DNA from: Diphasiastrum complanatum
Taxonomy: Eukaryota > Streptophyta > Lycopodiopsida > Lycopodiales > Lycopodiaceae
Reading direction: 5' to 3'
Assembly (NCBI GenBank): GCA_029204225.1
Contig: CM055096.1
Span: 37,396,383-37,460,382, forward strand
Length of the DNA: 64,000 bases
Part shown: positions 22,821 to 36,027 of the stretch, piece by piece
How positions within the stretch are numbered: position 1 is the first letter of the stretch
Layout: the number at the start of each line of letters is the position of its first letter
Notes under the pieces: model-generated
The model's input: the letters and a program-made list of their open reading frames with translations, nothing else
Database searches by the model: none
What the model was told of the DNA's origin: nothing
Position numbers and translations under genes: made by a program

Positions 22821-23670
22821 TTTAAGCTTTTTCTACCTAGCTTCTTTTCTTTTTGTTTTTTTGCTTCCGTGTTTGTGTGTATGCTTGCTTGTTTTTTATC
22901 TTCCAACCACGGCATGAGCCTTCTCTCCAAGTCCTAAACGAGTTGCAGAGCAACCTATCAAACCGGGGGGAAGCAACAAAAGTGTCAACTTGGACATTTT
23001 CTTTGAAAGAAGTTACCTAAGTGACATTTTTTTCAACCAAACAAGTATATCAAAATTCGCCGGTCTGTATGCAGCCATAACAGACACTGATCTTCCATTT
23101 TATCACCTCCACAAATTTTGACCTTGTTCAGATTATGTGAAAACACCTTGATATACTGTCAAAATCCATTGTTTTTCAACCAAATCTTGGTCTTCAAAAT
23201 TCTCCAGCTTCCTTGAGGCTAGATCTATCAAAGATCAGTCCTCCAACAGCTCCGTGAATTCTATCTCTGAGATTTTGCCTATTTTTTTGTCAGAAAATCA
23301 CCATTTTCACTATTTTTCTTGTCTGTCAATGAAACCTCAGTATCAGAAATTGCCAGTGATATGACGAAATTGCCCATAGTAAGCACGATTTCTCTGTACC
23401 CTCTGCAAATTCTATCCCTAATAAAATTCCAAAAAAAAAAAATCATTATTTTGACAAAGGCACCCCTTGGAAGAATTCGCGAGTACTACAGTTGGATTCA
23501 TCTGACTATCTACGATTTCTAGGTCTGTCCACAAATTCTGTCACAACACAAAAGTTCAATTTTTGTCCAAAATCCTCCATTCTGCAAGAAAACTATCTTT
23601 TTTGACTTTTTGGTCAAATACAATACTGCCCTGGTCATCTCTATTGTTACTCTGCTCCTCATACTGCATC

Positions 23671-26600
23671 ATGTCTCGAGATTGTGCTGAATCTTCCAGT
23701 CCAGTTCCTCTACGACTAGAATGCAAGATTCCATGTATCGATGCACCAAAGTACGATGGAGAATCTGACCCAGTTAGATTTCTCCAAAACTTTGATAATT
23801 CATGTCGTTTCTATGGAGATACCTCCTAAACCGAAAAGCGCCGACTATTCCCAATGGTACTCTATGGAACATCCAAAGAGTGGTATCTCAACCTTGAAGC
23901 TCCTGATCTTGCTTCTTGGACTACCCTCAAGGATGCCCTCATCAAGCATTTCAAACCATTTAAACTGACTCAGAGCCCATTCATCCCAATCACCCATTTC
24001 AGGAGGCGTCGCGAAGAGTCAGTTCGAAACTACATTGAACGTTTTAAACGTCTCAAAGAATGCGTTGACGAAAATATCACCAAATGTATGGCCATCAAAT
24101 TGTTCTTGGTTGGACTGCCTAAAAACATCCGCCATGAACGAAAACTAGTTGACCTTTATGATCAACTTAAAAACGTAATGACTGATGCTCTCCGTGAAAA
24201 AGATGAAGGTTCTAATGACAACTTTGACAATCGTGAAAATAAATCTAAGAATCATGAACGTCTTAACCACCCGAAGCATGAAAATGCCACCCAATCTTCT
24301 GAACTTTTGCATCAAATGAGACCTGACAGAAAGCTCAACAAACTCATATGGATAAACTCACTTCTGATTTTCAAACCGCCATGAAAAATATTGTTGAAAA
24401 ATCTTTTCCAGCAAGAGAGAATGTCTGGTGCCCGATCTGCTCACAGCATCACACTGCTAATGAGTGCCATCAACTATGAAATCATTTTCCATCAGCACCC
24501 AGACCCATGTATCGAGCATACCGCCCCTACCCTCCACGACCAGGGGCATACCCCCACGACCAACTGCACCAAATCAGTACCAACCAAGTCAATAGTTTGT
24601 CGTCAATCAACCCGCTCCACACCAAGTTGTCCACTATCTTGATCCAAATACCATCGACCCAGCAACTTATTATGAGGAAGACACTACTCAACCAAAGTAC
24701 ACCACTGAGACAGTTGTTTATTATATGTATGATCCTAATGCTCAAGTGGTTGACACCAATGCGATCCTAACCAAGCTGTGTTTGCCATGCATCAACTTCT
24801 AGCAATACGAGAATGTTTTATCTGTGCAGGTAAACACCCAAGTATTCGTTGTCCAGATAAACTTCGTTTCCCACCAACTTGTGAAAATTACAGCATTGAA
24901 CACCACGTGAAGGACTGTCCATCCCGATCTAAACCAGCTGCTCCTGTCTGTTCCATACACGTAGAAACATTGCCAGTTGAAACTCATCTAGCATGGGTCT
25001 TAACTCGGGCACAAACCCAAAGCCAAGCCCCTACTCTTGCACCTAGCAAAACCCAGCAGCATAATGTACCTCCAAGTGAAGACTTGACACCTATTGTCTA
25101 TCCTCACCCATCTGAAGAATTTCGACTAAATCATTAGTATCGCCAGCAAATTCGCAATGCAGACCAACAATCTTCCACCTCCCATAAAGTACCTCACAAG
25201 ACTTTTGAAAATGAAACCCTTGAAGGCACTGAAGTCTACGGGGATTTATTGCAAGTTAATGTGACTCTCTCTTTCCATGTTCTCTGGAAGCATGCTGAAA
25301 AATGGAAACACCAAATCCAATCCACTACCACCACCACCCCTGACGAGTTGCCTGAAATGTCATTACACCTCACAAATCCACTCAGTGAGCAGGACAACAT
25401 CAAGATTCCAGCTACTCGTAGCCAATCTTGCGAAGTGCTCGTTGTTCTAGATGGTGGTTCTGGCGTTAACATCATTTCCACTTCCCTCATATTAGAATGG
25501 AATTTGAGAGACAAACTTACCAAACCCACTTGTCAGCTTAGGATGGCTGATCAAAGTGTAGTTCGACCTACCGGTTTCCTTCTGCAAAGGCTGATCAAAC
25601 TAGGAGGCCTAAAGTTTTCTGTCGATCTAGTTGTATTGGATATTCCTAGTAATGCCTATTCCTATGAGTTACTACTTGGTCGCCCATGGCTCACCAATGC
25701 AAGAGTCGTTTATGACTGGAGCAAAGGCCAAGTCACCTTTGGAAATAGAGATCATAGCTCTATCACAATCGATTCATCTGGCAAACTCAAACCTGCACGA
25801 ATTCATGACGAGAGATCCTCGACCACTAATTCAGTGTTTGAGCCATACCAGTCCACCCACGAAAAAAGTCATTATGTTAAATCTATCAATATCATAAATT
25901 GGAGTCACAGTTAAGCTACCATTGATTGTGTGAATGCCGATTACTGTGCTCAACATCAGGATGATTGTACCTATCCTCCCTTGACCGATAACGAACAATT
26001 ACCTTATCTAGATACACCTATCATTAATATCAATTTTATTGATATTCTTCCACACAATGATGAGTTGCTAAATGTTGCATGGCTACCTACTGATGAATCA
26101 GAAGATTTATTCGTAGATGACGAGAATGTCTTACGAATTCGAAATTGCCCAGATGATTTGGACATTTCTGATATTCAAATCCTCAACTACATGGAAGCGC
26201 TTCCACTAAAGGCTTTTCTGCAACATGCATTTGAAGTGGAACCAGTTGCCAAGGTTACGGTCGAAAAACCTGATACCAAGCTCTATTGTGTCAAACGTCC
26301 AAATTATCCATGGGACCTCTATGAGGAGGAAACAATCTTTCAAATCAATGACGAGATCTTCCATGATGTACCACCCATCTCTCATCTGCACACCTCACGT
26401 CCTCTGAAGCCACAACCCCGCGGCCATACCATGAAGAAAAAGATGAAGAAAGTTCTTCAAATTCAACCATCTGACAACCTTACCATTGCTAGGGAAGTTC
26501 TTGAGATTACATCTATTCCTACACCAAACCCCGAACCTCTCAAATCACTATCCAAACAGTTGAAAGGCAAGGCCCCACTCGAATCTCCAACACATGATGT

Positions 26601-27285
26601 GTCTGCATACTTTACGGACTATACGATCGAGGATGTCACAATCCAATTACCCCAAGCTCAACATGAGCCAAATGGTAATTTGCCCTACGAAGGCCCTGCC
26701 CGCACTATCACTCTTTCCTTGAGTGAGCCAAATGAAAGTAACGAATACATTGTCCACATCGAGGCTCATCTCAATCGAGAACAACAGAGATGGCTTGAAA
26801 AGCTCCTTCGCAAATATAGACATGTCTTTGCTTGGTCCTATAAAACATGAAAGGAGTCTCACCCCAAGTACGTATTCCCCTGAAATCGGGTGCGAGGTCG
26901 TGAGGCCAACTGCTAGTCATCCCTACCAATGCAACATGGCCAAAATCAAAGAAGAACTTCAACGCTTGTTAGATGCATGATTCATCTATGAAATCGAACA
27001 TACTGAGTGGGTCTCCCCAATTGTCATTGTTCTTAAGAAAAACGAGATACTCCGAATCTGTGTTGATTTTAAGAAACTTAATGTCGTCACATAACGTGAT
27101 CATTTCCATTACCTTTCAGAGAATCCATCTTAGAAAATCTATCAAGAGATGAGGCTTACTCCTTCTTAGATGGCTTTAGCGGATACAATATGATCCAAAT
27201 TGTTGAAGAAGATCAACATGAAACCACTTTTGCCATAGAATGGAGAACCTTCTGTTGGAAAGTCATGCCTTTTGGAAAAACTTAG
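23671..27285 (+). pseudogene. Gypsy C gag-protease-RT, broken and truncated
   Basis: Mostly one frame with stops at 23827, 25135 and 25912 and frameshifts near 24350 and 26846. Gag core: GTSKEWYLNLEAPDLASW, FKPFKLTQSPFIPI, SVRNYIERFKRLKE. Zinc motifs: CPICSQHHTANEC, CFICAGKHPSIRC and a CENYSIEHHVKDC block. Protease: VVLDGGSGVNII near 25440, the gypsy form with DGG, followed by LLGRPWL. RT starts with FAWSYKT and has EHTEWVSPIVIVLKKN, LRICVDFKKLN and WKVMPFG, then stops at about 27285 before the YxDD box. Everything downstream in pol is missing. Confidence 0.85.
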
Positions 27286-27552
27286 TTTTTTGCATCAGAT
27301 CCTCACTGACAAAATTCGTAGATAATTCGATGAGCCTCAAAATCATCTCCACAATTTCTCGGTCATCTCTGCAAATTCTGATCAGACCAATTTTTGTACT
27401 GTCAACCATTTTTACTCATTTTTGTACGAAAAAATCACTTACAGGAACTTGCCGGCCTTCAGAATAGTGCCTCAAAATTTGCGACCCTCACTAGGAAATC
27501 ATGGACACTAAGGATGAATTCTAGGAGATTACAAATTCCTGTGAAAAAAAGG

Positions 27553-27561
27553 CTATATATA
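27553..27561 (+). promoter_or_regulatory. TATA-like box before the gypsy C 3' ORF
   Basis: CTATATATA in a GC-flanked context lies 111 bp upstream of the ATG at 27672. It could serve an internal transcript for the 3' ORF. Promoter activity is inference. Confidence 0.35.
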
Positions 27562-27671
27562 GGCCTCCACCATCCTCTCCACGAGCTCATTCTAGATTCC
27601 TGCTCCCGAGTTCATGCTGAAATTTTTCAGAATTTTCAAAACTTCCAAAACAATCTAGAATCACTGCTACC

Positions 27672-30060
27672 ATGACTTCTCGCGACTCGTCACTCTCCCT
27701 TCATTGTCGCAAGGCCCCTAAGCCTTATTCGGGCGATATCTTTTTTACTTCCATCAAGAATTATGCTAAGCAATTTATTCTAGCCAAGGATATTCTTACC
27801 AACCTTGGCACTGATCAACAACGCGAGAGTTTGATCCGAGCTGCCTACTCAACTTATTCAGACGAATTCCAGACCTTTCGGATCACGTCTAAGGACAGTA
27901 GTTCTACCATCATCACACACAATTGCCCAAACCAACAACAGGATCGCCATTTTGCCTCATCACAGACCCTAAGCTTCGAGCAACATCATAAATCTTGGTG
28001 GCCATGGTCGAGGTCCACACCGTGAAAATGGATCGCATTCCACCTAGCGATCTATTTTCATTAACCCTCACCATGGATGACCCCAATCATAACTACAAGT
28101 GGGCCAAGAAAGTGTCAAACAAATTGTGCGAGGCCCTAAAAGCTAGAAAACCCACCACCAAATGTGGATATCTTCTCCACATGTTGGTCACCAAGCAACT
28201 CGGACATAGGACGGCCGCAGCTATCAAAGAGCTAGAATACATCTATCTTAGCACCAGGAAGCGCGTCACCCCACAACTATCAGCCGAACCTAATTCACCT
28301 GCACCACCAACCAAGAAGCAGAAGGGTAAGGCAGTCAGCACGGACGACGCCATATCCTCTGATATCTTATCCAACGATATAGGGACAGAGTATGCTGAAT
28401 CCGGCAGGAGCAAACCCTCTCAAGTCCCAAAGGAGGTACTAGCGTAGCAGGAGGCCTTACCCCAACAGGCCCAACAAGGCCAACAAGTCGTAGCAGCAAC
28501 AGACAGCTGGATGCAGGCGCTTCAGGTTCTGGTTCAGTAGGCATGGTTCTGTCCACTCCGGCAACTTCGATAGTTCCAGTTTTCTTACCTACTCCCACAA
28601 ATTCTCTTCCACCACTACCCCCACCATTTACCACCACATACACCTCCTCATTCACACTTAACACATGTTTTGACTCCATAATCCCAGGCAAGCCCTCACC
28701 TATACATTCTTCCACCCTACTTGACTCTATAGTCAATGTAGACGACTTTGCATTACAGCTACTAACACAAACCACATCCACCTCCATCACTACTAATCCA
28801 CTCCACACGTCTCCGACACACATTCATTCACCACCACATTCACCTCCTATCATACCATAATCACCTCCCCCTACATTTGCTCACACTCCAACATCTCTCC
28901 CCATTCCATATTTTTTTCCATTCAATCCTATGCCATATCCTAACTATGCACACACACTCCCTAACATTGGCCCTTGGGAGCAATTACCCCTCACGGCCCA
29001 AAAAGTGGTTTGGTTGGTGAATGATCTCCAATACAACTTATTTGGCACCTTAGAGGGTCAGTATACCATGAGGCAGTTTGACGATGGCGCAGATATTCAG
29101 AAAGAAAACGCAAGGTTCAAGGCAGAAAACAAGCAACAGCAATAGCAGATCCAGAATCTCACTACTTATAATCAACAATAACAGCAAATGCTCAGCCACC
29201 TCCAAAACCAACTCCAACTGAAGATCTACAACATGCAGATTGTCATCGACAACCTTACAACAGAGTGGGACGAGGCCGTAATGGATGCACAAGTAGCACG
29301 TTTTGCTATGAAAGAACAGCTGGAATTGGTAGATTTCAATGATTTCGCACCACCAGCTATTCCCGAGGGAACTCCAATTTTATCAGGGGCCTATCAAGCA
29401 CTGGCACAAAAGCTAAAAGGCTTCCATCGAGGCTCTCAACCAGCATATCACCACCTTCGAAAAAAAAGTTAAAGGTAGCTACTCAGTCAACCTCTTCTGT
29501 CCATGCAGAGCATGCCCAGCTTGACTCTGGGCCTCACTTTGATGGCTCAGATGGTGGCGATGGAGCAGGTTTTCAATAGCCTCCACCTTTCAACCAAGGC
29601 TTGTCATTTCAAGGACCCCCTCAAGTGCAAGGAACTCAAGCACCAACCAATCCACAGGGCTCTGGAGGTACGGGCTCCCAACACCATCTCTTCCGCCTCT
29701 AACCCCATGGACACCACTAACTCTCCCTTCATCCAACGTCAATTTTCTCCAAAATCTCAATGTATTGCTACTTCCAACCCTTCACCACCTCTCTCCCCAC
29801 AACCTGACCAAGAAATAGAACATGCCTTGGCAGCTGAAGCACCAACCATAAGGCACAGGATCACGCCTACTGAACCTAGCAAGGATTTGCTTGCATCTCA
29901 AGAGTTTGCAAAGAAATATCAGACTACAAAGGAGCGAGGTGGCTATGTACTGCCAAACCTGGACCATTGCAAAACCCATAAAGAAGCAGTCAAGCTCTTG
30001 GATCTACAACCACTCTGGCGCCATCAGCTCTTCCTTCAGAGCAAAACCTCTATGAACTTT
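27672..30060 (+). pseudogene. Unrecognised long 3' ORF of gypsy C, frameshifted
   Basis: From the ATG at 27672 an open stretch (about 117 codons) continues after a frameshift near 28000 to a stop at 28447, then in other frames to about 30060; restored it would be roughly 800 codons, a length I infer only. Visible parts in order: a charged N-terminal domain (ILAKDILTNLGTDQQRESLI; KWAKKVSNKLCEALKARK), a KKQKGK basic patch, a Pro/Ser/Thr-rich stretch (28540-28860), a Gln-rich coiled-coil-like stretch (about 29080-29300) and a terminal domain. It has the position of an env-like or additional ORF, but I see no signal peptide or membrane segment. Family unknown. Confidence 0.6.
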
Positions 30061-30613
30061 TAAAGTTCTAAGTCCTAAGTTAGAAGTTCTAGAATGGTTA
30101 GTTTTAAACTAATCCCATAAGTTAGTGGATACTTATGGAAGGCCCTTCTTGCTATAAGAAGAGAGGCATTCTCCTTGTAAACGACACTTTTGAGATTAAG
30201 CTATCTTGATCTCTATTTTTGAGACTATTATTCTATTTCATTTGTGTTCCCTTTAGGAAGGTGCATACCTTGAGGGAAGGTGCTCGGGCCTCCTCTTGCC
30301 TCCTTCTCATTGGTTTGTATTGTGGCATGTATTTACTTGTTGATTATTTAGTTAGCCGCAATCTATTATTTCTATCTCCCTTTTGGGTGTTAACTTAGGA
30401 TCTAGCTTAGTGAACTTGCTAGTTGGGAAGCCTTATCAAGGATTTTTATTTCAGTTTCGGGCACTAGTTGGGAAAGCCTTAGTGCACCCATCCTTGTTTA
30501 TCTATTTTCGTTTGAAGCTTTTGGTAGGTTCTTAAAAGGTGGACGATCCTCTCTATACTATACCACACCGTGAGTAGATCTAGCCATCACATGAACTAGA
30601 AATCCTTCCAACA
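30053..30613 (+). repeat. 3' LTR of gypsy C, shorter than the 5' copy
   Basis: 561 bp ending CCTTCCAACA, aligned with about 22243-22802. The ORF stop overlaps its first bases (TGAACTTTTAA). No clear purine tract precedes it. Confidence 0.75.
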
Positions 30614-30803
30614 TCAAACACCTTCGATACTCTTTGTCAAACCTGATTGTTAGCTGTTCTCGTGTATTTCTATAGACTGTGTAAAAACATGTATAAAATT
30701 GTAGTATTGGATAGATGAATGGATGTAGATTAAAGATAGATTATTCAGTTAAATCCAACAGATCTCAAAGGTAATGATTTTTTTTGGGAAAGAGTGTTTG
30801 CAG

Positions 30804-30969
30804 ATGGCAGTTGAAAATATGCATGAACATGAAGCCAATATGCCTACTAAAGAAGAATCCATCAGATTCCAAGATCAACTTGATTTTTTGGAGCCAAATA
30901 TTTTATGCTCTCACTTATTGATGTCAATAATGGGACATAACATTGAACATGAAGAAGACAAAGTAGAAC
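30804..30969 (+). pseudogene. Candidate isolated host exon
   Basis: About 55 codons beginning ATGGCAGTTGAAAATATG are preceded by a pyrimidine-containing tract ending GTTTGCAG and followed by CGTGTAAGTATT, a good splice donor. The peptide (PTKEESIRFQDQLDFLEPNI, SHLLMSIMGHNIEHEEDKVE) is not transposon-like and I do not recognise it. Neither a preceding nor a following exon was found in the window. It is typed as pseudogene because it appears stranded. Confidence 0.35.
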
Positions 30970-32157
30970 GTGTAAGTATTGTCCTAGTTTTGTGTTGGTC
31001 AATATTTTGAGCTAGATTTTGTCTTGGACGATAGGTAACTCCCTCTTTTGATGAGCTTGCAGCATGTGTTTGCAAGAGGTGAACTTTTTTTTTAAGCTAG
31101 AAACTTTAAGTAGTTGAAGCGTTGTTTGAAAATAAAATCAATTAAAATGTTTTAAGTTTTTTTTTTCCAATATTGCTCTTGAAGATATTGGGTTACTTTT
31201 CAACATCAGAATCATGCTAGACAACTTAACATTTGATTGGCTTAAAATGAAACATTTACAATCCATTAGGTGTTGCCAAGTCATGTTATCCATTGTTATG
31301 TTTAGTACTTTAAATAATGATTGATTGGTCACTGCCACAAAAATTTGGAAGATGATCGAAGTAGTATGTTTGTTTGAAGAGAAAATCATTAAAATTGAAG
31401 GCAATCAAAATACTCATCTATGCTACTTATAATCTATCCTCAAAACTAAAAAGATCAAAACTACCACTTCTCACCCTTCTTACTTTTATTATATTGTGTG
31501 AATTTAAGGAGAACCTTGGAATTCAACAAAAACAAAAATCACACTCAACTTAGCATTTCCATCAACTGCTAAATAGATGTCACTATCTAATAAACCACTC
31601 TCCATTGCAAGTTTCTTAAGATTCTACTTTCTACAAATCATTTTCCTAAATCCTATACTCAATTTCTATATCTTGTACTCAAATCATACTTCACTGGTAC
31701 TACCACATCCTAAACAATTTCTCATGATAATGTTAGTGATGTATATGTTTATCTTTTGTCAAGCTTATGCGCTCACAAAGTCCTAAATTTCAAGGGTTAT
31801 GCTTCTTAAAAATAAAAAAGAACATAAGCATGCTAACATTGTTTTCATGTTTATATCCAATCCTAGTCCAAGTAGAATACATACAAGTTAGTGCATAACA
31901 AATAATATTTTTAGCTCTACACTTCTTCTAGTCCCAAACATCATCTACTCATGTAACATGACAAGCTTGCCATCTGAGAATGATTCCATAATCATCACAA
32001 CATAAAAGCACAAGAAAGAGAAGCTAGTGCATCCATAAAAGAATTGGTAATGAATTGTTGTCAAAAAAAATTATCTTCTATGAGCATTCTAGCAGGAGTA
32101 GAATATAGCATAGATGACATCGTCTAAAAAGTTTATAATAGATCATTATAAAACTTG
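30970..32157. other. Intergenic sequence
   Basis: AT-rich, without convincing frames or repeats. It probably includes the 3' flank and terminator of the dehydrogenase gene that ends at 32158. Confidence 0.4.
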
Positions 32158-32575
32158 TCAAATCAGGTACTGAGATGTCAAGCCAATGCTGAAGTCCCAT
32201 AGTCTTTTTGCCAAATCAGGATCTGTGGCATACTTGCTGGGTTTCACCTCACTGCAATCCACAAAATATTTTCCACTCACCCCCTTTGCTTTGGGATTCA
32301 AGGCCAAAAAGCATTGAGTGGCTGCTCCCTGCGCAAAATAGTTCATTGTGGATTAATTAGCATCCAATGGGTAACATGTAGATGCTCAATTCTATGGCCT
32401 TCATTAACTACTACAGCTTTTTGGATATGCAAATTGCCAAGTATGTGAAAAAAAGATTGCATTACTTAAGTTTGATGTGGATAAAATGACTGACCTGGGG
32501 AACAGTTTTCAAACCTATAAAGTTCCCCAAAAAGCTTGCAATAGCTGCACCACAAGGTGTTGGCAATCATTTATG

Positions 32576-32620
<45 letters not shown>

Positions 32621-34133
32621 ACTTTCTGTGTGTGTGGATGTTATGCGATAGAATATTGACAAGATCATGTCACGTAACTCACCAAATACACCCTTGTATC
32701 GAACAAGATGACGGGAAAGATTTGTATTTATTACTCCAGGGTGAAGAGAATTCGCTGTTATATTCACCCCTTCTTCCTGAGTGATCAGAAGAAGTAGATT
32801 CAATTATATTTTTTCTTGAATATCCAGATCATGTACAAAAGCTCGTGATCTATTTAGCGGAAATTAGGAATAATAAATTCCTGATTGTAAAATTAGGACA
32901 GTTATTAAGAAAACAAGTATGCAATGGGAAGGCTTCCCGAACCTTGAACTGCCTGGTAAGCTCGTTAGCGTGTAGAATGTTTGCAAGCTTTGATTGCCCG
33001 TATGCCTTCCATGGACCATAACTGAACACAAATCCCATATTGCAAAGTTTCCATTCAGAAACTACAGCTCTTTCAAGCACCAAGAAGGCAACCCACTTTG
33101 CACAGACACAATTTGATGTTATGCAGATAAAAATGAAAGGAAAAAAAACTGCTCGTACTCAGCCTCATTGTTGATGGTATCGAAAGCAATGCCCCCTTTA
33201 GGCGCAAACAATTTGTGGCCCGTGGAGGAGACATTTACGATCCTTCCCTCAATGCCAGCTTCTTGGGCTGTCTCTTTCATTTTGTCCATCAGAAGATAGG
33301 TTAGCAGAAAATGTCCTGTACACAATATCCACCCAAATCGCGCCTCAGTAAGGTCGCAAGAAAGCAAATAATTCTACCAGCATGATTATTCACCTTGCAG
33401 ATAAGACAGGCCCTCTTACCCACGTGATTGGTAGCAAACTGCATCTCTATTCCATCCTTAGAAAGTTGATAAGGACATGCCATTATGCCTGCATTATTTC
33501 TGCCACAAACAGAATGACTACTGTATCAGCCCAGAAAATGGATTGCTTGTGCTTCAGCTTGGAGCAGTACAAATGGACATAGAGCACGAATTGAAGAAGA
33601 GAAGCATCATGCATCATCCACAGCAAGAGAAAGCTGAAATTCAAAACGGGATTGCGATTGATGATTCTCACATGAGAATGTTTAAGGAGCATTTAAGAGC
33701 TAAAAAGTCATTTGCACATTTTTTAACTGATGCCAGTGAGCTGAGGTCGCCTTCCAACACCTCCACTTTGGCCTGGGGTATGCTGTGCAAGATGTCCTCT
33801 TTCACTTTGGACGCTGCCTCCAGATTGCGCCCCACCAGAAACACACGGGCGCCTCGCAGTGCCAACACTCGCACCGATTCCGCCCCAATCCCACTCGTGC
33901 CCCCTGCCCACAATATCATATTGCATCTCACACCTCTCAGACACTCACACAAAAATAGAACAATAATTCAGGCTTTCAAGGATCGGGCCTGCATGCATGT
34001 GACTGATCATGTGAGCGAGAAAAAGAAGAGATTGGTTGAATAAAAATTGGGTACCAGTAACAATGGCCGTGAGGGCAGATGCATCGACGTCCTTAGAGAC
34101 ATCCTCAGCAGTTGACCGCAGACCGAATGCCAT
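32158..34133 (-). CDS. TIC32-like: TIC32-like short-chain dehydrogenase/reductase, 8 exons
   Basis: Exons on the minus strand: 34055-34133, 33672-33903, 33420-33499, 33150-33315, 32943-33021, 32683-32776, 32495-32544 and 32158-32328. All introns are GT-AG and the phases match, giving 951 nt (316 aa plus stop), the length of plant TIC32-type proteins. SDR signatures: TGGTSGIG cofactor motif at residues 26-33, NNAG at 105-108, NVSS near 158-161 and YGQSK with catalytic Tyr193 and Lys197. The C-terminal part ([21 protein letters not shown]) is typical of the plant TIC32/retinol-dehydrogenase-like group. It would be an NADP(H)-dependent oxidoreductase; the family name comes from a proposed chloroplast import role, and its true substrate is unknown. 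ATG at 34133 is chosen because it fits family length. No defect is seen, so it is probably a functional gene. Confidence 0.93.
32580..32617. repeat. (CT)n microsatellite in intron 6 of the dehydrogenase gene
   Basis: About 18 CT units between exons 7 and 6. The frames it creates are not genes. Confidence 0.9.
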
Positions 34134-34288
34134 GGATCGGATGCTCACTCACACTAGTGCCAAATCTTCAACTGATCAGTAGTCTCTTAACTGCATCAAC
34201 AAGCACAGCTTGCCTTAATCGATCCAAATTCAAGCACCTCTTCAATCAATCCTCCAGCTACAATCACAACTAAATTTGAGCTATAGAA

Positions 34289-34309
34289 CATATATATATA
34301 TATATATAT
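34289..34309. repeat. (TA)n tract upstream of the dehydrogenase gene
   Basis: About ten TA units lie roughly 155-175 bp upstream of the start codon. It could act as the TATA region of the promoter, but a simple repeat is equally likely. Confidence 0.45.
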
Positions 34310-36027
34310 CAACCAAACACGTTTGCTCTCTTCCCTCAGCAATTGAAGAATATATATAGATATGTGTATGTTGACGTGGGGTGGTAATTTGGGTTACCGT
34401 GGCGGCCACGCAAACTTAAGGAAACCAGATATGGTTTTTTGTTGCGTTATGGGCTTGCCACAATATTGTGGCTTAGTGGAAACTTGAAAGGTGGTTTAAA
34501 AATATCTAATTCCCAACCCAAGAGTGCTCCGGAAACCTCTTTTTTTTAGGTTATCTTAACAAAATCGGCATTTTTCTAAGCTTCTGGATTGTTAGAAATA
34601 TTGCTCATAAAAGGGTATATTTGTTTATATATAAAAAATTGTCAAAGATTTTATGGTATTGATTTTTGAAATATCTATACATCAGTTTCATTTTTGTACT
34701 TGGCCAATTTTTCGAGCACTGCTTCCTAGTATCATTAAGCCCCTTGAGTACCTTGCGTGCTACGTTGAGCCATCTTCTCCAAATAAAATCTAGGGCTTAA
34801 GGAGCAATATAATATGCCATGACAATAAGAGATAATGAATTTTGCCATAGCTTATACAAAAGGATGCTTTGCTAAATTAGTAAAGCATATTACCACAAAG
34901 ACCTTGCCTAAAAGATGATAGTTTGCAAAACTTCTATGCTTATAATGATGGTGTTTATGATTATTCATGAATACTCATATTCTCATGATGTTTGCATGAA
35001 TGATTACTTGCATGCATGACCAAGACTTAATTTAATTATCATTCACTACAACCAACTTTCAATATTCTAAGCACCTCCTTTACAAGGACCAACTTGAACA
35101 CATAGTCTTGCCTCAAGGCCAAGAAAAAATACCAAGCCTTTACGCTAAGTATAAGGTAGCTTGGAACAAATAATATTGTGTACCACATTGTCTGTTTCTA
35201 ATTAGATTAGAGACAAATTTGAGACTCCTTTGTTGCTATGAAAAAAGGCATTTTTAGCAAAGTAGCTAACTTATTAGAAATATTAAAACAATATGTTGCA
35301 TTGATCATCATATGCAGCGAAGTCTAACATGCAATTTTTTTTTGAAAATTGTCATTTACCCCAGCAAGAATGCTTTTACATTTTCCACTTTGAAAGCACC
35401 GAACGTCAATCTTCTTTCTGCACATTGCACAATAGAGCATTGTGAAAAATAGAGCTTCACATTTGATAGGATACATATGGTAGCCAGTTTAAGCAAGCAT
35501 AATGAGTTACAATGTTTGTGTTTGAACTCCTAGTTCTTTGTGCATAATATCTTTTGTACTTCTTCTAGTTTTTCCTTTAAGTGTTGGAATAATATGGCCC
35601 CCATCATTCACCACTTCATAGCAAAAGAGGCCACACAATGCACCAATATTGCTTCAATCTCATTCCCCAATTGTGCTAGGACCTTGGGATTCAATTTTGT
35701 ACTCCTCATGAGAGGCTTCTAATGCCTCAATAGGAGTCTCAAAAGGCATAAGGAGCCTCAAGATTGAGGCCAAGGCTTCTCTTATTTCTCTTGAGTTATG
35801 AGGTGCCTCAATCTTAAGGCTGATGCTCCTCTCATGCCTCAAGTACACAAAATTCAAGGAACCAAAATGATAGTTGAAATGATCAAAACGGGTCTTGGAA
35901 GCTCCGAGTCTTAACGAGATACCTGGATTCTAATCCAAGGTGTAGTGAGGCGACAATGCCTAGATCCCATATTCTTGAGACCTAGGCAGGTGACAACTCA
36001 AGAAGGGTGGTCGGCAGAACAGGAGAA
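34310..36027. other. Intergenic sequence
   Basis: No coding signal. A stretch at about 35705-35850 repeats words such as GCCTCAA and GAGGC. GC content rises after about 35880. Confidence 0.4.

Larger units (their letters stand above)
22137..30613 (+). mobile_element. Decayed Ty3/gypsy element (gypsy C)
   Basis: Related LTR sequences lie at about 22243-22802 and 30053-30613. A gypsy primer site follows the first. Gag, protease and the first part of RT occupy 23671-27285; the rest of RT, RNase H and integrase are absent. A separate long ORF fills the 3' third. No matching target duplication was found. The left LTR has about 106 bp of ACTTAAG-rich sequence absent from the right one, so one end is altered. 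Confidence 0.85.

Noticed and set aside
32477-32803. Plus-strand frames over the dehydrogenase gene's introns and exons 6-7
   Set aside because: They overlap verified minus-strand exons and a CT repeat, so they are shadows.
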